This document shows positions 11,301 to 18,384 of a DNA stretch of 30,948 nt, one piece after another. This DNA comes from Schoenoplectus triqueter (taxonomy: Eukaryota; Streptophyta; Magnoliopsida; Poales; Cyperaceae). The notes under the pieces are model-generated. The model ran no database searches. It had not been told where the DNA came from and saw only the letters and a list, made by a program, of their open reading frames with translations. Location of the stretch: NCBI GenBank assembly GCA_964058805.1, contig CAXKVV010001947.1:1-30948 (forward strand). The letters run 5' to 3'. The position numbers and the translations under genes are program-made. Every line of letters starts with the position of its first letter. Positions within the stretch are counted from its first letter, which is position 1.

Positions 11301-11424
11301 GATCCTCATAAGAGAATTTGAGCATGGAGAGGCGAGTCTAGAGCTGTGTATTGGTGCACTAGTGGGAATGTTCTTGGTTTACAGGTTATTAGCCTATCTG
11401 GCACTAAGAAGGATCAAGTCATGA
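5213..11424 (+). CDS. ABCG25: Half-size ABCG transporter, ABCG25-like
   Basis: Joined coding exons 5213-5335, 5616-6453, 10289-10426 and 10622-11424 total 1902 nt and encode 633 aa, with every junction GT-AG and in frame. The product has an N-terminal ATPase domain and a C-terminal membrane domain, as expected for plant WBC/ABCG half-transporters, which work as dimers. Motifs: Walker [10 protein letters not shown] 103-111, Q-loop Q147, signature VSGGERKR 207-214, Walker B LLILDE 227-232, D-loop SGLDS 235-239, H-switch H264, NPADF 309-314. Six likely membrane helices lie near 403-421, 433-455, 483-502, 509-536, 543-561 and 608-627. The wording [25 protein letters not shown] and YLALRRIK fits the ABCG25 group; in Arabidopsis that protein exports abscisic acid at the plasma membrane, mainly in vascular tissue. 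The last external loop is unusually short. A related ABCG9/14-type member is less likely. The start was chosen as the first ATG after the TATA-like box, with A at -3. Confidence 0.88.
5336..5615 (+). other. Intron 1 of the ABCG gene (280 bp)
   Basis: GT-AG, phase 0. The acceptor is AATCCTTCAG|TTCATAGA after a T-rich tract. It carries a G-box/ABRE-type word at 5440-5448. Confidence 0.85.
5440..5448. promoter_or_regulatory. G-box/ABRE-like word in intron 1
   Basis: ACACGTGAC has the CACGTG core bound by bZIP and bHLH factors, including ABA-response AREB/ABF proteins. ABCG25 of Arabidopsis is ABA-inducible, so the site is suggestive. A single 6-bp core occurs often by chance; others occur in intron 2 at 8858 and in exon 4 near 11209. 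Confidence 0.3.
5616..6453 (+). CDS. ABCG25: ABCG gene, coding exon 2 (ATPase domain)
   Basis: Encodes residues 42-320 plus the first base of codon 321. It carries every nucleotide-binding motif from Walker A to the H-switch and the NPADF motif. The donor is AATG|GTATGT. Reading on without splicing adds only Met-Cys before a stop, so retention of intron 2 would yield a lone ATPase domain. Confidence 0.9.
7285..7500. repeat. Dispersed-repeat fragment in intron 2
   Basis: The stretch has AGGTCAATTTACCCTCA, then AATATTAACCCAT, and ends AAAAATTTCGGCCTCCCCCC. It is similar in order and wording to 23985-24105 (TTGACCCTCA, ATACTAACCCAT, AAAAATTCAGCGTCCGCC). Both look like copies of a common plant repeat ending in a TCCGCC word. 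The family is not identified. Confidence 0.35.
8255..8613. mobile_element. Foldback MITE in intron 2
   Basis: The left arm (about 8255-8413, starting ACAATGGATTATTTTGATAA) is the near reverse complement of the right arm (about 8455-8613, ending TTATCAAAATAACCCATTGT). The arms share long runs such as TTTAGATTGATGGTCATTC and CAAATTTCAT. The single-stranded form would fold into a hairpin with a centre of about 40 nt. There is no coding capacity. No clear target duplication was seen, so the superfamily is open. Confidence 0.85.
9288..9759 (+). mobile_element. Short non-autonomous Helitron
   Basis: The element begins TCTATACTATTATATAAAG and ends GCTGCAACGCGCGGGTATATAACTAG, the usual plant Helitron 5' TC start and 3' GC-rich hairpin zone followed by CTAG. 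It sits exactly between host A (9287) and host T (9760), the expected AT target, with no duplication. The 5' arm of the terminal hairpin (TTCTGCTG) no longer pairs well with CGCGCGGG, so the copy is old. It is 472 bp with no Rep/helicase coding. Confidence 0.8.
10289..10426 (+). CDS. ABCG25: ABCG gene, coding exon 3 (linker)
   Basis: Encodes the end of codon 321 through residue 366 plus the first base of codon 367. This is the cytosolic linker between ATPase and membrane domains, low in conserved motifs and ending in an Ala/Ser-rich stretch ([13 protein letters not shown]). The donor is ACTG|GTAAGT, phase 1 on both sides, so skipping this exon would keep the frame. Confidence 0.82.
10427..10621 (+). 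other. Intron 3 of the ABCG gene (195 bp)
   Basis: GT-AG with a strong donor GTAAGT and acceptor CTGTTTTGGTGTAG|GTACATTG. An alternative AG lies at 10599-10600, but only the chosen one keeps the frame and gives the expected [12 protein letters not shown] junction. Confidence 0.8.
10622..11424 (+). CDS. ABCG25: ABCG gene, coding exon 4 (membrane domain)
   Basis: Encodes residues 367-633 and the TGA stop. The connecting helix KERRHETF (394-401) precedes six predicted membrane helices. The conserved pieces [25 protein letters not shown] and [19 protein letters not shown] are intact. The end RRIKS is the usual ABCG C-terminus. The loop between helices 5 and 6 (about 562-607) is short and lacks a cysteine pair. 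Confidence 0.9.
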
Positions 11425-11700
11425 ATAAGGGTTCAGAAATTGGAACAATATTCAGAATTTTGCTGAATAGGTTTGGACGTTCTAACAAATGATATGACGC
11501 AGTGTTAATTTCATGTCAGTGTGGCGGGTTTAACTTAAATGTGGTTAATTCACAGCTTTTTTTCTCTCTTTTTGTTAAGGTAATCCAAGTTGTGCTTACC
11601 AAGAGGAGGATCTCACTGTAACAAGGATTTGTTCAGAAAACAGTGATTCCTCAATGAATATAGATGCATTCGTGTGGTGTAAATGTAATTGTTGAACATA
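11425..11700 (+). terminator. Likely 3' UTR and poly(A) region of the ABCG gene
   Basis: An A/T-rich trailer follows the stop. AATGAA (11653-11658) could serve as a near-upstream element, with TGTAAATGTAATTG just downstream. Plant poly(A) signals are loose, so the exact site is a guess. Confidence 0.35.
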
Positions 11701-12294
11701 TATAGCCTTCTTTTATCTCTAGCTAAATCATTATATACTATATAAATGTTAATCTTGAGTGGAGTTTGCCACAATAATCTTTATTTGGGAATAGTAGATT
11801 ATTATGCATCAGTCATTTTGTTTATTCATCATCTGATCTTAGTTGTTTCTTCCTCGGTTGCTTTCATGGAAGAAAACTGAATTCTGTGAAAGAGAGATTG
11901 AGATTCACTAGTTTTTGGTTCATCGCACCTTTACCTCTATACCCTAACCGGATCTCCAACTCGATTTTAACAACCTCTCTTCTCCAAACAAGATTTGAAT
12001 TGATGACCCCTGCTCTTTCTCTGGATTTTCACCTCTGTGCCGGACCCCATTGCAATTCTTGTTTATTTTGTTATTTACCAGAAATTTTACTGCTACACGA
12101 TTTCTCTGTTTTTATTTTTTGCTGACGTCAAATCGCTAATTTCTATCACTACAAGTTTCAATCCTTGCATCAGTAAGATCTCTGCACCATTACAGCATGT
12201 CCATGCTTCATCAGCCCCAAAAAGAGTAATTACTAGAACCAACCTCTGATTTGCTTATTGGACTAGAATCAGTCCCTTTTTTTTCAATAACTCT
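11701..12294. other. Intergenic DNA, no gene seen
   Basis: The 79-aa frame at 11886-12125 has no recognised domain. On the minus strand GTCATCAATTCAAATCTTG near 11985-12005 loosely resembles a pol III box B of a tRNA-derived SINE, but a matching box A was not found. Confidence 0.4.
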
Positions 12295-12480
12295 ATTCTA
12301 TCGGATTAGAGATTTTTTTATATATAATTATTATTAAAATAGTATTATTAATAAATAAGACAGAGAAACGAATAATTTTATAAGTACGAATGGCAGCACG
12401 TCACTGACACTGACGCGGAGCAAACACGTCACTGCCAGTGACGTTTTCTATGAAACGCGTCACTGGGAGTGGCGCGCTTA
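12295..12480 (+). repeat. Left inverted end with palindromic motifs
   Basis: Three motif copies start at 12399 (CGTCACTGACACTGACG), 12427 (CGTCACTGCCAGTGACG) and 12458 (CGTCACTGGGAGTGGCG), with start spacings of 28 and 31 bp. The middle copy, widened to ACGTCACTGCCAGTGACGT, is palindromic except at its centre. Confidence 0.8.
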
Positions 12481-12486
12481 CCCCAT

Positions 12487-12495
12487 TATATATAA
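12487..12495 (+). promoter_or_regulatory. TATA box just inside the left inverted end
   Basis: TATATATAA follows the motif array directly and points into the element. A transcript starting near 12520 would begin with GGAGAGAGCATC and run through the purine tract towards the PMD gene. Confidence 0.45.
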
Positions 12496-12529
12496 CAACG
12501 CGCATGGGATGGAGAGAGCATCTGCGCGT

Positions 12530-12632
12530 TTGGTGTTGAAGAGAGAGAAAAACAGAAAAAAAAAAGAGAGAAAAGAAAAGAAAAAGAAAAAGAAGAGGAA
12601 AAAGAAGGAAGAGAAGAAAGAAAAAAAGGAAC
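12530..12632 (+). repeat. Polypurine (GA/AAG) tract
   Basis: About 95 nt, almost entirely A and G on the + strand, with AGAGAGAAAAG and AAGAAAAAG units. The matching minus-strand Ser/Phe-rich frame is an artefact of this composition. Confidence 0.85.
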
Positions 12633-12734
12633 GTACGGAATAACTATAATAGAGCTTGGTATCTTATCTAAGAAGAGGGTTTCACTCCAACACAAACTAA
12701 GATCGAGTGTGAAAAATCTATTAAATTTTGCCAT

Positions 12735-13478
12735 CGAAGGTCAATTTTATTTATATAAATAATTAGAACTTAAATGTAAATTATGTAGATTAATTGTGAT
12801 CTAATTAAAAATAAATTATAGAATAAGTGTAAATTATAGATTAATTGTAAATTATCAAATCATGGATTAATTTATGAATTAATTATAGATTAATTGTATA
12901 GATTAATAATAAATTATAGAATAATTGTGAATGAATTGTGGATTAATTGTTAATTAATTGTTAACTAATTGTATAGATTAATTATAGTTTAATTTTATTG
13001 ATTAATTGTAAAATATATTAATTAGATATAAATTTTAGATTAATTGTGTAGAATAATTATAGATTTAATTTATTATTTAATTATAGAATAGATTAATTAG
13101 ATTTTAATTATAGATTAATTATTGATTAATTGTGTAGAATAATTATAGATTGAATTTATTATTTAATTATAGAATAGATTAATTAGGTTTTAATTATATT
13201 AATTATGTAGAATAATTATAGATTAATTAGGTAGTAATTATAATTTAATTATAAATTATATTAATTAGTGTGTAATATTATATTAATTATAGATTAATTA
13301 ATTAATTAATTAGATTATTTATAGATTAATTATGTAAATTAATTGTAGATAAATTAGTTATTAATTATAAATTAATTATAGATTAATTAGATATCAATTA
13401 TAAATTAATTGTAGATTATTGTACATTTATAATTATGTCTGTAATATTAATTAAAATAAAATTATTTTTATAATAGAT
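12735..13478. repeat. Degenerate AT minisatellite (ATTAATTATAGATTA)
   Basis: About 740 bp of variants of TAGATTAATTGTA and AATTATAGATTAATT, with higher-order units: GTAGAATAATTATAGATT followed by TTATTTAATTATAGAATAG occurs twice near 13048 and 13133. No open frames. It separates the element's promoter from the PMD gene. Confidence 0.85.
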
Positions 13479-13886
13479 AATGACAGAGAAGCAACGTGAT
13501 GAAAATGTCATCATTTATCTCCATGACGACAAACATTGAACAAATTATATTCAGACAGAGATACATTATATTTAAAAAAATATAAATAAAATACATATAT
13601 ATATATATATGAGAAACTAATAATGAAATTAAAATTATAGAGATATAGCAATGTCATTCGTTTCCGCACTCATCGTCCGACGATACCGTACATCTCGCAC
13701 ATTCTGGATAGGTTATGAGGTATGAGATTTCTTCATCTCGTCAAGCTGTGAGAGATCTATATTCAAGAAATGGAGACCCATAACTTGAAGATTGATACGG
13801 GATTATTGAGCACGTTAATAGAGTTTTGTAGGCCAGAAACTCACACGTTTCATTTCAATTTTGACGAGATGACTGTGAATCTAGAG

Positions 13887-13961
13887 GTAAATAGTTAAAT
13901 ATTATTTTTAATTTTATTATAGTATTAAATAGGGTTTGTAGTAATAAAAATATTTTTTTAG
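13887..13961 (+). other. Intron inside the PMD pseudogene
   Basis: CTAGAG|GTAAAT to TTTTTTTAG|GACGTT, 75 bp. Splicing joins VNLE to DVTC, restoring the conserved TLEDV wording. Confidence 0.65.
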
Positions 13962-14156
13962 GACGTTACATGTATGTGAGGTGTATCGACGATTGGTAAG
14001 CCAGTGATTGGGTACACACTGATGAAGATTTCTCGGCATATATCTGTCAGTTATTTGGGTATGATGATATATCAGTATTCTATAAGGATGAGAGATAATT
14101 GATTAGACTTTACATGAATTTTAGTATTTATTTGTTTACAAATTGAGATTAAACTG

Positions 14157-15534
14157 TGATAAGCCTTATTTACATATTATATTCAATTAGGGTTTTATCT
14201 CAAAAACTATACATTTCATGTTAATTTTTAAGGATTTATTCAGTTTTTATGTCGAGTTTGAGATACTATCGCATTTCTTATTATTTTGCATGTTATTGAG
14301 TGTAAACAAGGGTTTAACGTGAGAAATAATACTTGGAACGAGATGGGTCGGACTTACACGAAGAAATCAAGTTAAAAATATTCCCATACAAAAATTATGG
14401 ACCGCAATTATCAAATTGCAGACCGCAAACTCTCTTTGGTTCGTTCTGGAAAAAAATACACAAATTGCGGACCGTAATTTTGGAATTGTGGACCGTAAAT
14501 GTTGGGCTGGCAGCGCGAACTTACAGTTTTAAAGCGGTTTTCTCATTGGAATTAATAGATTTTGACACCCCTTCGTTCAGAACATCTCTCAACTAATTGG
14601 AGAGGGGATCCCAAGCAAGAAAGAAGAGGAAGAACACCATTGGAGAGAGATTTGAAGGAGAACTCAAGAATCAGACGAGAAATCGTAGATTTTCTTGGTT
14701 TATTCTTTTCTTTACTCTTTTCTCATGTTGTATTGTTGTTTAAATATGAATCTTGATATAATTTTTGACATGATTTGTGGTTAGACACCCTTCTAGGGGT
14801 CTAGGTGTAAACTCAATAACTCGAATGATTTAATTTACTCATGTGTTGATCTTTTAGTTCTTTTTGTTTGTGATTGTTGTTTTGTCTAAATTGAATACTT
14901 AGTTTTAATCAACTGCATGTTATCATAGAAGTGAAAGTAGAAACCGAAAAGTGAAACTGAATCTTCTGACCCAAAACGGTGATTTAGGTCGTAGGCTAAG
15001 TACTTAATCGTAAAACTTATTACCTAAGGGAAAACCGAGCAAAACCTAAAAATTGTGTGAGGTACCGAAAGGCGAAGTACAAAATCTAGGTTAAGCCAAA
15101 GTAATTCACTGATCTTAATGGACTTAGACTTGTAAGGTGAGGTACTTAATCGTGAAATTCAAATTGTTTAGGTACGGTATCAAGCCACGAAAGTGTAAAT
15201 TTGGTACTAAATCTGAGATTGAATCCCTGACAAACACTAGAACATATTAAAAAATTAAATAGAGTGAATTGACCAAACGAATGAGAGTGAAGCCGAAAAC
15301 CCCTAGAATCCTCTATTTGATAATCTTTTTAGTAATTGTTGTTAGATTTATGCACTTTTAGTTTGATACAAAAAACTTTCGTTCAATTGTCTAGATTAGT
15401 GAAACTTGTAAGAACCGGTAATCCATCATTATCCTTGTGGTTCGACACCCCAATTACTACTTGACTAGGTCGTGCGCTTGTGGCTGAAATTGAGTAAAAT
15501 TAGGGTATTTATTAGCTTAGTAAAATACACATCA
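14157..15534 (+). mobile_element. Solo LTR, Ty3/Gypsy-like
   Basis: The 1378-bp block begins TGATAAGCC and ends ACACATCA (TG...CA, with inverted tips TGAT/ATCA). Identical 5-bp duplications AACTG (14152-14156 and 15535-15539) flank it. The 3' part (TTGTGGTTCGACACCCC ... CGTGCGCTTGTGGC) has the wording seen at the ends of many plant Gypsy LTRs. No primer-binding site, polypurine tract or protein domain is present, so one LTR was left by recombination. It splits the PMD gene. Small open frames at 14333 and 14562 are not genes. Confidence 0.88.
14399..14498 (+). repeat. Four GGACCGYAA repeats inside the LTR
   Basis: GGACCGCAA (14399), GACCGCAAA (14421), GGACCGTAA (14469) and GGACCGTAA (14490), each next to an AATTGYRGACCG context. 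They probably belong to the LTR regulatory region. Confidence 0.7.
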
Positions 15535-17332
15535 AACTGAATATAAATTTGGCAGACGTTCTATTTCCTTTCGAGAGTTACGATCCCACTTTAATCACAC
15601 TCTGGAGGCTGACGATCATCAGAGTCTTGATCGATATGCGATCGGTTTTGCTCTGGAGTTAGCAGAGTCTATCATGTTTTCCGACAATAGTTAAGACTCC
15701 GTACTAGTGTTTTATCTGTCGGTTTTGATGGTAAGTGTTATAAAATAATTTATCTTTTATAGTTAAATTATTTTTATTACTAATATTTAATTTACATGAT
15801 GATTTGCAATCCAACAAAGAAAAAAATTGAGGTGCTACGATACTTGGTTACCTATATCGGCGTCTTGATGTGGCCTACTAGAGATTGACCAGGAGCATTG
15901 GTGGTCTGTGATTATTGTTGATGTTGTGAAGCTGGATGCGTTTGCCCCAACTCATCCATTACACGCCTCAGAGACAGCCATATTCAGCGATTAGAGTACA
16001 CCGGACTGTGATAGTTGTGCCCCTTTTGACATGTAAAAATTTATTTATAGAATTAAATTAATCAATGAAATACATTCACTAACTAAAAATATATGTATAA
16101 TCACTAATTATAATTTGAACTGGTAATAAAAAATGGACGTCTGATAAGACCGGGTACCATAATTTGTCGCATGTCATTGTGAAGTACGTGAGGGATAAGT
16201 TGTTGATGTTGTCTCACGCGCATGATAATTGACGGTTGTACGAGTTGGTACGTCATTTATTGTCAATGTTTCTTAGATGATTGTGTGGACTCGTACACTT
16301 TTCGGCTTCCACTTATTTACTTTTCAGTAGTTGAGTGGCACTATCCGGAGTGAATGAGGCGATAATTCAGCTTAGTTCAGTCGGTACCTCCTCTGCTTCC
16401 CGATGTATTCTATCATATACACTAAAAAATAAAATTTATGCTTATTATTTTTTATTACTAATTATTTTTATAGCCATTTGTGGAAGAGCATAAAAAATTA
16501 TTTGCGTTTGGGTTCAAGAAAAATAATATCAACTGGAGACAACACCATAAGGCATATGTGGATAAATGGGATGAGCTGCCTCCATGAGACCCGATGAAGA
16601 AGAGTGGAATGCGGAGGACTATGAGAGGTATCGACGGTGGTTCGATGTCTATGGAGCCGCTAGCAGACCACTTCAGCCTTACCATGCGGGTGATACGTTA
16701 CCTGTACCATCGACATCAGAGATCCCTAACGTGAGATATATTCCTCACGTACCTCATAGACAACGCACAATACACTGAAATTTATAAAGTTTACATGTCT
16801 ATATATATTAATCGGTAATAAGTAATATATATAATCAATGTGTAATAAATAGATCACTAGGGTTACCAAGATAGCACTAAAGACGATCTGATTGGTGGTC
16901 ATTAGGGGATGAAGATGGTTTAGCAAGATTATGCTGTCGGAGTGCAAGGGAGATTTTGATGATGCAGAGATGCCTCATAAGATGGACGAGCTTCTACAGG
17001 CGGTAGAATTACCCATGAATATTGATGTTATTCTGAATCTGACGGTTGATTCGGAGGCTCCACCGACTCGACATCCCCCACACTTTTCCTATGAAAATAT
17101 TGACTTCACGACTATCCTCGACATCATAAGTATTATAACTTAATTTAAAAATTTTAAATATGAACAATGTAAGTCTAACAACTTGAACTTTTTTAACAGC
17201 TGTCAGAGAACTACGATTGGAATGACGTTATTGTTAGATTGTCTGCTGATGTTCCTGATCCTTCAGGTACGTAGTTCTCAGATTCATTCGACACTCAACA
17301 TTTCTCACAAACCCAGCACATACCGATGGATC

Positions 17333-17425
17333 CTGTACAGCCACCTCAGCAGTACGATCAGTGGTACGATCATCAGTACGGGCAGCAGTACCCTCAGCAA
17401 CACGGGCAGCAGTATGATCCTCGAT
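17333..17425 (+). other. Gln/Tyr-rich tail segment of the PMD pseudogene
   Basis: The frame reads PVQPPQQYDQWYD then HQYGQQYPQQHGQQYDPR before a TAG at 17426. The reading continues open past the stop to about 17570, then a GT-AG intron leads to the basic end. The TAG replaces what would be CAG in a Gln-rich context. Confidence 0.6.
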
Positions 17426-18198
17426 AGTATGGTTTTGCATTAGGACCTGGAGAGTCATCGCATATTTGGGAGGATCCTGTAGAGTCTCCACATATAGGGA
17501 ATTTCACCACACTTGCTCTTGGTCGGGAACATTGTGATATTGTTCCACCACGTCGATATACACCTGACGTGGTTAGTTATTTGTTTTATAACTTAATTAA
17601 TGCAAATGATAAAAAAATTTAATCAGCTCACTGATGTAATGTGTTTACTTTTGCAGGGACGATCGAGACCCCGTCGACTTGTCAAGCGTCGTCAAGAGAA
17701 GTATTTTATTTTATTTCTTTATTATTATATTAGAACTCTACTATGGAGATTTTATTGTGTTATTTTATTTAGTACTTTATTATGACTTGATTATTGTATC
17801 TTATTTAGTACTTTATTATCTCTTGTATGAGACTTGATTGTTATATTTTTTATAACATTATTTACTTCTCTATTATGACTTTATTTGGTACTCTATTTTT
17901 TAATACGATAAATAGTAATTTTATAATTCGATAAATAATTTTTTAGCACATCAATCATTTTTTTATTAATATATCGTAAATAATTATTTGTCTTATTTTC
18001 CTCGAAGCTTTCATAATATGTCACCTCCTATAATAAAAGGAAAACGAAAAAAATAAATCTAATTTTGATAAGAGAGAATTAGTCTCAAATTTGTATAGTA
18101 CCATATTATTCAATTTAAATAATTTATTATTCACAATAATGATATTCAAATTGAATAATAAAAATACTACACAAAATAAATTACATAATAAAATCATT

Positions 18199-18384
18199 AA
18201 TATAGAGAAGGCGTCACTGGCAGTAACGTGTTTCTAACAAAGACGCCACTGACAACGACTCATTTGCTACACGACACTACCAGTGACGCGCTGTCATTCG
18301 TAAATTTAAAATTATAGTTTTATAACTCTTATTTTTAATAATATGATTATTATAATTATTATATAAAAAAATTCTGATAGGATT
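18199..18384 (-). repeat. Right inverted end with palindromic motifs
   Basis: Motif copies start at 18212 (CGTCACTGGCAGTAACG), 18244 (CGCCACTGACAACGACT) and 18272 (CGACACTACCAGTGACG). Counted from the outside, spacings are 28 then 32 bp, mirroring 28 then 31 at the left end. Confidence 0.8.

Larger units (their letters stand above)
13480..17703 (+). pseudogene. Plant mobile domain (PMD) protein, decayed
   Basis: PMD (aminotransferase-like plant mobile domain) proteins occur in plant transposable elements and in the MAIN/MAIL family. In order, translated pieces give FCRPETHTFHF and DEMTVNLE (about 13828-13886), then after a GT-AG intron (13887-13961) DVTC, a stop, and GVSTIGKPVIGY, matching the core consensus WRPETHTFH...GE.TITLEDV..LLGL...G.PV.G. 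After the nested LTR come DRYAIGFALELAES (15628) and LGYLYRRLDVAY (15840). VVEWHYPE is at 16328, PFVEEHKKLFAFG at 16473, and an acidic stretch DPDEEEWNAEDYERY at 16587. A Gln/Tyr-rich tail spans 17327-17425 and a basic end RSRPRRLVKRR lies at 17662-17694. Stops interrupt all segments, and a 1378-bp LTR splits the gene near 14156. No transposase motif was seen. The PMD call is from memory of the family consensus. Confidence 0.75.
12295..18384 (+). mobile_element. TIR element carrying a plant mobile domain gene
   Basis: The outer left sequence (ATTCTATCGG at 12295, an A/T-rich stretch, then TACGAATGGCAGCACGTCACTG at 12386) corresponds to the reverse complement of the right end (TACGAATGACAGCGCGTCACTGG, ending CTGATAGGATT at 18384). 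The inverted ends are about 150-190 bp and diverged. Each carries three palindromic 17-bp motifs at mirrored spacing. Inside are a TATA box and purine-rich leader, an AT minisatellite, a decayed PMD gene and a nested solo LTR. PMD genes are known in Ty3/Gypsy and MULE-type plant elements, and long TIRs point to the MULE side. No transposase was seen and no 9-bp duplication was found, so the class is inference. Confidence 0.7.

Noticed and set aside
11985..12060. Minus-strand SINE/tRNA-like box B
   Set aside because: Box B is loose, and no box A or A-rich tail was found.
12486..12734. 82-aa Ser/Phe-rich minus-strand frame
   Set aside because: It is the complement of the polypurine tract.
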